A stretch of 64,000 nt of DNA from CAXMRP01 sp964196155 (GTDB lineage Bacteria > Pseudomonadota > Alphaproteobacteria > Rhizobiales > Afifellaceae). This document shows, in pieces, positions 52,499-61,197 of the stretch. The position numbers were made by a program, and so were the translations under genes. The first letter of the stretch is position 1. Each line of letters opens with the position of its first letter. The stretch is taken from positions 16,722 to 80,721 of the forward strand of contig CAXMRP010000069.1 of the NCBI GenBank assembly GCA_964196155.1, read 5' to 3'. The notes under the pieces were generated by a model, which saw nothing but the letters and a program-made list of their open reading frames with translations, had not been told where the DNA came from and did not search any database.

Positions 52499-53167
52499 AT
52501 GAGCGGGGGATCACAAACGCATCTCAGCGCCCGGCTGGATGGCGGCCCGCTGGTTTTTGCCAGCCACAATGCCGGCAAAATCCGCGAAATCCGCGCGCTT
52601 GTTGCGCCGTTCGATATCAAAATCGTCTCCGCTGCCGATCTTGACCTGCCGGAGCCGGACGAGACCCGCGCGAGCTTTGCCGACAATGCCATCCTCAAGG
52701 CGGAAGCGGCGGTAAATGCCACCGGCCACGCGGCACTGTCGGACGATTCCGGGTTGGCGGTGGCAGCGTTGGGTGGCGAGCCGGGCATTCACTCGGCGCG
52801 CTGGGCCGGGCCGGATGGTGATTTCACCCGCGCCATGCGCAATGTCGAGGAGAAACTTCAGGCCGCCGGTGCGAACACGGCGCCGGATCGGGGCGCGGCG
52901 TTTGTCTGCGTACTGGCGCTGGTGTTTCCGGGCGGCGAGCCGGAACTGTTCGAGGGGCGGATCAAGGGAACGCTGGTCTGGCCGCCGCGCGGCGACAAGG
53001 GCTTTGGCTATGATCCGATGTTTCTGCCCGAGGGAAAGACCCAGACCTTTGGCGAGATGGAAGCGGCCGACAAGCATGGCTGGGCGCGTGCCGGCGAGGC
53101 GGGCCTGTCGCACCGGGCACGGGCCTTTGCGCGCTTTGCCCAAAAGTGCCTGACCAGTGATGGTTGA
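52499..53167 (+). CDS. rdgB: XTP/dITP pyrophosphatase (non-canonical purine NTPase)
   Basis: Hydrolyses ITP, XTP and dITP to monophosphates, keeping damaged purines out of nucleic acids. It has 222 residues. The HAM1 signature is VFASHNAGKIREIRAL, then the metal-site FADNAILKAEAAV and ALSDDSGLAVAALGGEPG. A late motif is GDKGFGYDPMFLPEG. Start: ATG 52499, 7 bases after the rph stop. It overlaps hemW by 8 bases from hemW's ATG. Confidence 0.96.
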   Translation: MSGGSQTHLSARLDGGPLVFASHNAGKIREIRALVAPFDIKIVSAADLDLPEPDETRASFADNAILKAEAAVNATGHAALSDDSGLAVAALGGEPGIHSARWAGPDGDFTRAMRNVEEKLQAAGANTAPDRGAAFVCVLALVFPGGEPELFEGRIKGTLVWPPRGDKGFGYDPMFLPEGKTQTFGEMEAADKHGWARAGEAGLSHRARAFARFAQKCLTSDG

Positions 53168-54365
53168 TCAGCGCGGCGTGGTGCTGGCGGACGGGCGCGG
53201 CGATTCTTTGCCACCGGAATCAGAGACCGCATTCGGCATCTATGTGCACTGGCCGTTCTGCGCCGCCAAATGCCCCTATTGTGATTTCAATTCCCATGTC
53301 CGCCACCAGGCGATCGACCAGAACCGCTATGTGGCAGCGTTTGACCGCGAACTGGCCGCCTCGGCAGCGCGCACATCCGGGCGGACTGTCACCAGCATCT
53401 TTTTCGGCGGCGGCACGCCGTCGCTGATGGAGCCGGAAACAGTCGGCGCGATCCTTGAGGCGGTTTCGCAATACTGGAGCGTTGCCGACACCGTGGAAAT
53501 CACGCTGGAAGCCAATCCTTCCAGTGTCGAAGCCGGCCGTTTTGCCGGCTATCGCGCCGCCGGGGTCAACCGGGTATCGATCGGCGTGCAGGCGCTCAAC
53601 GATGCCGATCTGAAAGTGCTGGGCCGGTTGCATGATGTGGCGACCGCGCGGGCGGCGGTGGCGCTGGCGGCAAACCTCTTCGACCGGTTTTCCTATGATC
53701 TGATCTATGCCCGGCCGGACCAGAACCTTGCGGCCTGGGAGACTGAGCTAAACAGCGCGCTGGAATTTGCCGGCAGTCATTTGTCGCTATACCAGCTGAC
53801 AATCGAGCCGGGCACGCCCTATTTCGCGCTGCACCGGGCCGGAAAACTGATCGTACCAGAGCCGGACCGGCTGGCCGATTTCGATGCGCGAACCCTTGAG
53901 ATTTGCGAGGGCCATGGCCTGCGGCGCTACGAGATTTCCAACTATGCCCGCCCGGGCGAAGAGAGCCGACACAACATCACCTACTGGCGCTATCAAGATT
54001 ATATCGGGGTCGGGCCGGGCGCGCATGGGCGGTTCAGCGAAGGTGAAACGAAAGTTGCGACATCATGCGAGGCCTCGCCGGAGGACTGGCTGGCGCGGGT
54101 CGAAGACCGGGGCGCCGGCTGGGCCACCGATACTGCGCTCAGTCTGGAAGAATGCGGCGATGAGTATCTGTTGACGGGGATGCGCCTTGCCGAGGGCATC
54201 TCGCTGGCGCGTTATGAGGCGCTGTCGGGCCGGACGATCGACCCGGCGCGGGTGGCGGCGCTGGTCGAACACGGCATGGTGGTCATGGCCGACGATGGCC
54301 GGCTGCGGGCGACACCGGCAGGTTTTGCGGTGCTGGATTCGGTGGTTGCGGATCTGGCCGCTTAG
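53160..54365 (+). CDS. hemW: Radical SAM heme chaperone HemW (oxygen-independent coproporphyrinogen oxidase-like)
   Basis: 401 residues from ATG 53160. The radical SAM cluster motif is CAAKCPYCDF (CxxxCxxC) after IYVHWPF. Next are SIFFGGGTPSLM and EITLEANPSSV (SAM-binding). HemN-type C-terminal region: ADDGRLRATPAGFAVLDSVV. HemW-type proteins lack the extra N-terminal Cys of HemN and are thought to deliver heme rather than oxidise coproporphyrinogen. The stop codon TAG is the first three bases of a palindromic repeat. Confidence 0.93.
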   Translation: MVDQRGVVLADGRGDSLPPESETAFGIYVHWPFCAAKCPYCDFNSHVRHQAIDQNRYVAAFDRELAASAARTSGRTVTSIFFGGGTPSLMEPETVGAILEAVSQYWSVADTVEITLEANPSSVEAGRFAGYRAAGVNRVSIGVQALNDADLKVLGRLHDVATARAAVALAANLFDRFSYDLIYARPDQNLAAWETELNSALEFAGSHLSLYQLTIEPGTPYFALHRAGKLIVPEPDRLADFDARTLEICEGHGLRRYEISNYARPGEESRHNITYWRYQDYIGVGPGAHGRFSEGETKVATSCEASPEDWLARVEDRGAGWATDTALSLEECGDEYLLTGMRLAEGISLARYEALSGRTIDPARVAALVEHGMVVMADDGRLRATPAGFAVLDSVVADLAA

Positions 54366-54404
54366 AGCGTATTTCGTGAATTCTGATTCACTCAATACGC
54401 TCTA
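54363..54404. repeat. Long palindrome D1 overlapping the hemW stop
   Basis: TAGAGCGTATT (54363-54373) pairs perfectly with AATACGCTCTA (54394-54404), and inside it GTGAAT pairs with ATTCAC around TCTG. It is a nested hairpin of 11 plus 6 base pairs. The first three bases are the hemW stop. It has the shape of a terminator for the rph-rdgB-hemW transcript. Its ends resemble those of the CCGAAAACCGG family but its centre differs. Confidence 0.85.
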
Positions 54405-54418
54405 ATTGATTATTATTA

Positions 54419-54467
54419 CGCGCATTTATTTCGAAAAACCGGTTCCCACTTTTTCGAATGCACTCTA
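54419..54467. repeat. Palindromic repeat, copy D2
   Basis: A 49-base copy of the repeat family: GCGCATTT end, TCGAAAAACCGGTTCCCACT centre, and ATGCACTCTA end. It sits 15 bases after D1 and just before the pmpA gene. With set E on the other side it brackets the pmpAB pair. Confidence 0.8.
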
Positions 54468-54521
54468 TGGCAAAATAACATGGGATCGACCTACAGGGCC
54501 GGATGGGAGCTTCGATCTGAC

Positions 54522-54956
54522 ATGCTTGAAACAGAATTTACGCCGCTGAGCGCCCTTGCCGGGGGTCTGATCATTGGTCTTGCCGCCGTGCTGCTGTTGC
54601 TGGCCAATGGCCGGCTTGCCGGGATCAGCACCATATTGAAATCACTGATAAGTCTGCAATCCCGGAGCCCACGCGGCGAACGCGGGGCGTTTTTGGCCGG
54701 GCTGGTCGCCGGGCCGCTGGCAATTGCCGCCACCGTCGGCCTTCCCGAACAGGTACTGATTGCAGGCCCGGTGACGCTGGCCCTTGCCGGGGTGCTGGTC
54801 GGGGTGGGGACGGTCACCGGTTCGGGCTGCACCAGCGGCCACGGCGTGTGCGGCATTGCCCGGCTGTCGCCGCGCTCGCTGATCGCCACGCTGGTCTTTG
54901 TCGGTGTGGCGGGGCTCACCGTTTTGGTGACCCGGCATCTGGTCGGGGGGGTCTGA
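54522..54956 (+). CDS. pmpA: YeeE/YedE-family sulfur transporter half, PmpA-like
   Basis: 144 residues from ATG 54522, about four membrane helices. The conserved cysteine is in VTGSGCTSGHGVCGI, the TsuA/YeeE signature for thiosulfate or sulfane-sulfur uptake. The other half of the channel is encoded by the next gene, whose start is 2 bases away, so the transporter is split in two as in the PmpAB pairs. A longer start at 54480 is possible but the family begins near MLETEFTPLSAL. Confidence 0.85.
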   Translation: MLETEFTPLSALAGGLIIGLAAVLLLLANGRLAGISTILKSLISLQSRSPRGERGAFLAGLVAGPLAIAATVGLPEQVLIAGPVTLALAGVLVGVGTVTGSGCTSGHGVCGIARLSPRSLIATLVFVGVAGLTVLVTRHLVGGV

Positions 54957-54957
54957 C

Positions 54958-55407
54958 ATGCGCACGCTTTTCTCTTTTCTCGCCGGGCTGATCTTCAGCA
55001 TCGGGCTGGTGATTGCCGACATGACCAACCCGGCAAAAATCGCCAATTTCCTCGATATTGCCGGGTCGTGGGATCCGAGCCTGATATTTGTCATGGGCGG
55101 CGCGTCGGTTGTGGCATTTTTCGGCTTCCGGATCGTGCAGACCCGGCAGCAGCCGCTGTTCGGCGAGCGGTTTGTGCTGCCCGACGCGACCCGGATTGAC
55201 GGGCGGCTGATCGGCGGTTCGGTGCTGTTCGGTGTCGGCTGGGGCCTGTCGGGCTTCTGCCCCGGCCCGGCAATCGCTGGCCTTGTGTGGGGCCGCTGGG
55301 AAACGGTGCTGTTTGTCGCCACGATGGTGGCCGGCATGATCGCCGCCGACTGGATACTTGGCCAACAGGCGGACACCGGCCGTGGACAACAGCAGGCCGC
55401 CGAGTAG
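54958..55407 (+). CDS. pmpB: YeeE/YedE-family sulfur transporter half, PmpB-like
   Basis: 149 residues, about four membrane helices. The signature is GVGWGLSGFCPGPAIAGLV with the conserved Cys, preceded by LADMTNPAKI-like DMTNPAKIANFLDIAG. It pairs with the preceding gene to form a full YeeE-type sulfur-compound transporter. No rhodanese, sulfur dioxygenase or ArsR regulator lies beside it. The pair sits between hemW and lppC, with repeats on both sides. Confidence 0.88.
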   Translation: MRTLFSFLAGLIFSIGLVIADMTNPAKIANFLDIAGSWDPSLIFVMGGASVVAFFGFRIVQTRQQPLFGERFVLPDATRIDGRLIGGSVLFGVGWGLSGFCPGPAIAGLVWGRWETVLFVATMVAGMIAADWILGQQADTGRGQQQAAE

Positions 55408-55414
55408 TTTCACT

Positions 55415-55604
55415 TAGAGCGCATTTTACTCGAAAAACCGGTGGCCACTTTTTCGAAGGCGCTCAAGTTTTCAGGAAAATTTTCAGGAAAATATGCGACG
55501 CTTCGCCTTCTCCGAAAACCGGTGGCCACTTTTCGGTCCTCGCATTTTTTGTTGCGCTCGGAGCCGATCCGAAAACCGGTGGCCACTTTTCGGTCCTCGC
55601 CCTA
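55415..55604. repeat. Palindromic repeat cluster, set E
   Basis: Three copies: E1 55415-55464 (TAGAGCGCATT end), E2 about 55499-55540 and E3 about 55554-55604. All have a centre CCGGTGGCCACTTTT in place of CCGGTTCCCACTTTT. Between E1 and E2 a 12-mer TTTTCAGGAAAA is tandemly doubled (55468-55491). The right edge of E3 provides the TAG stop (55604-55602, minus strand) of the lipoprotein gene. No gene is seen in the 55408-55601 gap otherwise. Confidence 0.8.
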
Positions 55605-56810
55605 GAACCCGCCGCCGGTGAAGCTCTTGGGTGCCGGATCGATGACCCGCAGGCCGGAGCCGGTGACCTCATAGACCGCCAACTGGCGCTCGGTGACGCC
55701 GTCGTTGCGGAAGCGGAAGACGCCGTCGATACCGGAAAAGCCGTTGGGATTGGTCAACACCGAGCGCGAAAACCGCTTGGCGCCGAACTGGCGGACGAGG
55801 CCGGCGGCCAACACCGTGGCGTCATAGGCGAGCGAGGCCTGGCGTGGTGGCTGGCCGCCAAAGGCAGAAGCGTAACGGCGGGCGAAGGCGGAAAATCCGG
55901 AATTGTCAGGACCGGCAAACCAGCCGCCGCGCAGGTCCGGATCGTTGAGAACGCGCGGATCGTCCCACTGGCCATTGCCGAGCAGCTTGACCTTTTGCTG
56001 GGCGACATTGGCCGAGGCGTTGGTGACGATATCGGCGATCAGCGGCACCGCGTCGCCGGCGTCGGCAATCAGCAGGGCATCGATCTGGCCGGCGAGTTCA
56101 GCCATCGTCGTCGCCTTGGTGCGGATGTCCTGCTGGTCCAGCTCGTAGTGCTCGATGGCGACAATGCGGCCACCAACCCGGGCGCTGGTTTCGCGGAACG
56201 CTGCCTCGGCGATGGCGCCTTGCGCGATATTCGGCAACAGGCCGGCGAAGGATTTGCGGCCCTTGGAGGCGGAATAGGCGATGATCCGGCGGATATCGTT
56301 GCCCGGCGTAAAGGACAGGAGATAAACGCCGGGCGAGGCGGCGGACGGATCAGACGAAAAGGCCACCACCGGTACCCCGGCGCGGCGCGCTTGGGGGGTG
56401 ATTGCCTTGACGGAAGAGGAGAAAATCGGCCCGAGAAAAATTTCCGCGCCCTCGCGCAGCGCCGTTCCGGCAGCCTGGCGGGCGCCTTCGGCGGTGCCGC
56501 CGGTGTCATAGATCACCACCTGGATGCCGGCATTGGGAAAATCGCGGATTGCCAGTTCGGTGGCGTTGCGGAAAGCCAGCCCGGTGGTGCCGGCATTGCC
56601 GGTCGCGCTACTCGGCAAAAGCATGGCAACGCGGACGGTACCGGTGCCCAGAACCTCGCCGGTTGCCTGACCCGGCGTGGCCGATAACGCCGGACCGCCG
56701 CGGTTACCCAGCGGAATCTGAACACAGGAGGCGACCAACACGCTGGCCAGCGTGACGATAAATGCGCCAGACAGATTGCGACGCGAGACGATGAGGTTAC
56801 GGCGAAACAC
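55602..56810 (-). CDS. LpoA/LppC-type periplasmic lipoprotein (penicillin-binding protein activator)
   Basis: 402 residues from GTG 56810, which follows GGAGAGG. The lipobox is in TLASVLVASCVQ, so it is a lipoprotein. The rest is a type I periplasmic-binding-protein fold: VRVAMLLPSSATGNAGTTGL, then ILGPI-like EIFLGPIFSSSVKAI and a late segment QASLAYDATVLAAGLVRQFG. Such proteins regulate peptidoglycan synthases in Gammaproteobacteria. The role here is inferred. It is divergent from rsmI, the standard order. The stop codon lies in a repeat. Confidence 0.85.
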   Translation of the reverse strand: MFRRNLIVSRRNLSGAFIVTLASVLVASCVQIPLGNRGGPALSATPGQATGEVLGTGTVRVAMLLPSSATGNAGTTGLAFRNATELAIRDFPNAGIQVVIYDTGGTAEGARQAAGTALREGAEIFLGPIFSSSVKAITPQARRAGVPVVAFSSDPSAASPGVYLLSFTPGNDIRRIIAYSASKGRKSFAGLLPNIAQGAIAEAAFRETSARVGGRIVAIEHYELDQQDIRTKATTMAELAGQIDALLIADAGDAVPLIADIVTNASANVAQQKVKLLGNGQWDDPRVLNDPDLRGGWFAGPDNSGFSAFARRYASAFGGQPPRQASLAYDATVLAAGLVRQFGAKRFSRSVLTNPNGFSGIDGVFRFRNDGVTERQLAVYEVTGSGLRVIDPAPKSFTGGGF

Positions 56811-56936
56811 GCACCTCTCCTTTTCATTTTCTGCCCCGACCAGTAGGAAACTACGGACAAACGATCCGGGCGGCAAGCAATCGCTCGTTCTATAACGCAA
56901 TTGCCAAGAAAAATGGCAGGGGAATGGCGAAACCGC

Positions 56937-57851
56937 ATGAGCGATGATCTCCGTTCCTTTCAAATCAGGGGCTCTGTGCTAAGCGCCGAGCCGCTGGCCG
57001 CCGGGCTTTATCTGGTGGCCACGCCGATCGGCCACCTTGGCGATTTCACCGTGCGGGCCATGGAGACGCTGGCGGGCGCGGACGTGATCTTGTGCGAAGA
57101 TCGGCGGGTCACGCAGAAGCTGATGCGGCACTACGGGATCAAGCGGCCGCTGGTCACCTATAATGACCACAGCACCGACGCGGACCGGGAGCGGGTTCTG
57201 GCACCGCTGCGCGATGGCGGTTCGGCGGCGCTGGTGTCCGATGCCGGCACGCCGCTTGTGTCGGATCCGGGCTACCGGCTGGTCGGCGATGCCGTTGAGG
57301 CCGGTATCGCGGTGATCCCGGTTCCGGGCGCATCCTCGGTGCTTGCGGCGCTCGGCGGTGCCGGATTGCCGACCAGCCGGTTTTTCTTTGCCGGGTTTTT
57401 ACCGCCGAAATCAGTCGCGCGGAAAAAGGCGATTGGTGAACTGGCATCGGTTGCCGCGACGCTGGTGCTGTTTGAATCGCCGCGGCGGCTTGCCAGCGCG
57501 CTGGATGATCTGAGCGCAATTTTGGGTGCGGACCGCCCTGCGTCGGTGTGCCGGGAACTGACCAAGCTGTATGAGACATTCAACCGGAGCACGCTCGGTG
57601 AACTGGCGGCGCATTATCACGCCAGATCCGATGCCGGGCGCACCGTGAAGGGTGAAATCGTCATCGTCATCGGCCCGCCTGATCCGCAGGCCAATCTTGC
57701 CGATGATGATGAAATCGACCGGCAGCTGACCGGGGCGCTGGTCGATATGAGTGTGCGCGATGCGGCCGATGCGGTGACGGCAGCAACCGGGCGGCCACGC
57801 CGGGACGTCTATGCGCGGGCGCTGGTGCTGAAAGACCGGAAAGCACCATGA
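56937..57851 (+). CDS. rsmI: 16S rRNA (cytidine-1402-2'-O) methyltransferase
   Basis: Methylates the ribose of C1402 in the 16S decoding centre, SAM-dependent. It has 304 residues. Tetrapyrrole-methylase fold: LYLVATPIGHLGDFTVRAME, VILCEDRRVTQKLMRHYGI, SDAGTPLVSDPGYRLV and IPVPGASSVLAALGGAGLP. The later segment FFFAGFLPPKSVARKKAI is characteristic of RsmI. ATG 56937 is chosen by homology. yraN starts 4 bases after its stop. Confidence 0.96.
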   Translation: MSDDLRSFQIRGSVLSAEPLAAGLYLVATPIGHLGDFTVRAMETLAGADVILCEDRRVTQKLMRHYGIKRPLVTYNDHSTDADRERVLAPLRDGGSAALVSDAGTPLVSDPGYRLVGDAVEAGIAVIPVPGASSVLAALGGAGLPTSRFFFAGFLPPKSVARKKAIGELASVAATLVLFESPRRLASALDDLSAILGADRPASVCRELTKLYETFNRSTLGELAAHYHARSDAGRTVKGEIVIVIGPPDPQANLADDDEIDRQLTGALVDMSVRDAADAVTAATGRPRRDVYARALVLKDRKAP

Positions 57852-57855
57852 ACGG

Positions 57856-58233
57856 ATGGCTGGAGTGAGCGGGCGCAGGCGGGCCTACCGTCTTGGCTTG
57901 CGCGCCGAACAACTCGCCGCGCTGGTTTTACAGTGCAAGGGCTACCGGATGCTGGCGCGGCGCTACAAGACACCGGCGGGGGAGATCGACCTGATCGCCA
58001 GGCGCGGTGGCACTATCGCCTTTGTCGAGGTCAAGGCGCGGGCGAGCCTGGACGCAGCGGCCGAAGCGTTGACGACCGGCAGCGAACGGCGGATCGAGGC
58101 GGCGGCGGACATGTGGGCCGGCCGTCATCTCAAAACAGTTGACGATTATGTGCTGCGGTTCGATCTGATGCTGGTTGTGCCCTGGCGCTTGCCCCGACAT
58201 ATCGAGAATGCTTTTTCTAGTAAGGGTTGGTGA
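57856..58233 (+). CDS. yraN: YraN/UPF0102 family protein (predicted Holliday-junction-like endonuclease fold)
   Basis: 125 residues. The PD-(D/E)XK-like core is GEIDLIARRGGTIAFVEVKA with the catalytic-site Asp, Glu and Lys in place. The N-terminal GLRAEQLAALVLQCKGYRML is also typical. It is a conserved neighbour of rsmI in many bacteria. The biological role is unproven. gshB follows after 41 bases. Confidence 0.92.
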   Translation: MAGVSGRRRAYRLGLRAEQLAALVLQCKGYRMLARRYKTPAGEIDLIARRGGTIAFVEVKARASLDAAAEALTTGSERRIEAAADMWAGRHLKTVDDYVLRFDLMLVVPWRLPRHIENAFSSKGW

Positions 58234-58274
58234 TCCGTGGCACAGGCACGTCTCCAAAACACAGGAACACAATC

Positions 58275-59216
<942 letters not shown>

Positions 59217-59228
59217 GCGAGCGGCCGG

Positions 59229-60863
59229 TCAGTTGGAAGCAATCGGCACCGTCATTCCGGCCTCAGTGATCAAGCGGTTCAGCTTTTCAACCGGAACGCC
59301 GAAATTCGATCCGTCATAGCCCGGGAGAATCGCGGCGTTGATGGCGATGACTTCGCCGTTTGAATTGAGAACCGGGCCGCCGCTGCCGCCTTGTGTTGTC
59401 GCTGCGTCATAAACCAGAAAATCAGGGGTTACCTGCGCGACGATACCGTAGCTCGACAGCGGGCTGATGAACCCCTTGTCGGCGAGGCGCTGGGCGACAT
59501 TCCAGAAATCGGCGCGGCCGTCCTGCTGAAGTTCTTCGACAAACGCCTTGCCGGAGCGGGCCACCATGGAGCGAAGCCCTGTCGGGTAACCCATGACGAT
59601 GACGGAGCGTCCCCGCACGATCGGGTCTTGCGCAATAGTCAGCGGCGTCAGCGGATTGTCACCCGATGTCAGGCGCAACAGCGCCAGATCGGCGGTATCG
59701 CTGGCCATGACCAGTTCGGCCTCGCGGCTCTCGGTCCAATCCGGGGAGTAGACCAGAAACTTGATAATGAACGGCTCCAGCCTGTCACCGATGGACAGCA
59801 GCGGGTTGTCATCGGAATCCCACGGCACCGCGACATGCCGGTTGGTGACAAGGATGGTGCCGTCGGCAATGGCAAAACCGGTGCCGGTGAAGCGGCGCTC
59901 GGCAATCCGTCCTTCGCCTTCCAGCGACAGCAACGGTGCCCCTGTCGGACCGGCAACCGGGCTGCCCGTCGGACCGACAACGTAACGCATCACCTGGCCG
60001 GACGCCTTGTCGCGGAAGCCATAAGCCCCTTGCAGGAACACCACGGAGCCAGCGGATTTTCCGATCGCTGTCTCGGTTGCCATGGCGCGCTCCTCGATCG
60101 CGCTCAGCCTGTCGAGACTGGTGGAGACATCGCGTGAAAGACCCTCACGAATTTCGGCCAGCTGGTCTGATGTTATCGCGTCCTTTTGGGCTCGGGCGAG
60201 GTTTTGGGCAAACCGGTCCAGCTGCTCCTCGCTGGCAGCCAGTTGCTGCTGCTGGAGGGAGTTGAGTTTGTTCTGTTGCAGTGTCACCAGCGCCAGGAGC
60301 ACAAGGGTTGCAATGACCCCGGCGCGGAACAGGATTGTCGTCTCGCCGAACAGCCGGCGGGCGCCACCGCCCAATGCCAGGGTTGCGCGGGTGATGATCG
60401 GCTTGCGGCTGGTTTGCAGATAATCCCAGCAATCGGCACAAATGTCGGAAAAATACCGCCTGGAATGGGCGTCCCTGTCGATCAGCTGGAATCGCGACAA
60501 CGGGCCTTTTTCGCCAAACTCGATGATGTCGTTGTGTACCAGTTCGGTGGCCTTGACCTGCCGGCCATTGATCCAGACCGGGCCATCGGCAGCGTCCAGA
60601 TGATAGGTGCCGTCGGTCCGTTGCAGGCGGACAATGAGATTGCCGGCGCCCGCTCCCGCCTCACTGTTTGGGCCGTTCGGGTCGAAGGCTGTCAGGCATC
60701 GTTCCGCGTCAAGCGCCAGGCCAATATCGGCGCTGTAGAGCAGCGTTTCGGTGCCGATGGCCGGCCCCGACAGATGCTCCAGCACCGCGACCGTTTGCTG
60801 CGGATGCGGGGTCAAATTCGGGGTCAGATCCGAAATCGGCTGTTTATCTGCCTTGTCCAGCAT
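59229..60863 (-). CDS. FHA-like domain - membrane anchor - trypsin-like serine protease fusion
   Basis: 544 residues. The N-terminal region (about 75-130) resembles the second half of an FHA domain (DGPVWINGRQVKATELVHND, IIEFGEKG), though the phosphothreonine-binding Arg/Ser positions are not clear. A Cys pair follows (C142, C145), then a basic stretch and one membrane helix (about 179-195). A Gln-rich coiled coil spans about 196-265. The C-terminal S1 protease domain has the full triad: His343 (VTNRHVAV), Asp392 (SDTADLALLRL) and Ser494 (QGGSGGPVLN). Topology would place the FHA part in the cytoplasm and the protease in the periplasm. Signal-coupled proteolysis is inference. Confidence 0.82.
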   Translation of the reverse strand: MLDKADKQPISDLTPNLTPHPQQTVAVLEHLSGPAIGTETLLYSADIGLALDAERCLTAFDPNGPNSEAGAGAGNLIVRLQRTDGTYHLDAADGPVWINGRQVKATELVHNDIIEFGEKGPLSRFQLIDRDAHSRRYFSDICADCWDYLQTSRKPIITRATLALGGGARRLFGETTILFRAGVIATLVLLALVTLQQNKLNSLQQQQLAASEEQLDRFAQNLARAQKDAITSDQLAEIREGLSRDVSTSLDRLSAIEERAMATETAIGKSAGSVVFLQGAYGFRDKASGQVMRYVVGPTGSPVAGPTGAPLLSLEGEGRIAERRFTGTGFAIADGTILVTNRHVAVPWDSDDNPLLSIGDRLEPFIIKFLVYSPDWTESREAELVMASDTADLALLRLTSGDNPLTPLTIAQDPIVRGRSVIVMGYPTGLRSMVARSGKAFVEELQQDGRADFWNVAQRLADKGFISPLSSYGIVAQVTPDFLVYDAATTQGGSGGPVLNSNGEVIAINAAILPGYDGSNFGVPVEKLNRLITEAGMTVPIASN

Positions 60864-61197
60864 GGTTCACCTTGGTTTCGGCCCACGGGTTGAATTCGCG
60901 CTGACCGATACGTCGTCATGACGCGCACCCGCTGCAATTCAAACCTGATCACGAACACAATACGCTGTTTCCGCCATCTCTTGCCAACTTTCGCCGATGG
61001 GCGGGTTACGTTGGCAGCGACAACTTCACCTCTTGATTTGTTCCGGCGCGATAGCGGATGGTTCAGCGGTCGGGTACTAGCGCCCGCAAAAGACACCTGA
61101 ATTTGCCGACAATTTGCCGTGGGGTAGAATTGCCGGCAAGCTGACCACTCAACAAACCAGCGCCGGGAACACACCGGCGCAATGACGGGGGCGTAAC
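60864..61197. other. Gap between the protease and trpB2, no gene seen
   Basis: A 334-base divergent intergenic region. It contains three related direct repeats AATTTGCCG, AATTTGCCG and AATTGCCG (61100-61135) and a perfect hairpin, GCGCCGG (61160-61166) with CCGGCGC (61174-61180), 17 bases before the trpB2 GTG. No open frame with codon character was seen. The repeats may be an operator; this is a guess. Confidence 0.45.

Noticed and set aside
55287..56687. 466-codon plus-strand frame opposite the lipoprotein gene
   Set aside because: It runs through the repeat cluster and is antisense to a lipoprotein with lipobox and binding-protein fold; no family resemblance.
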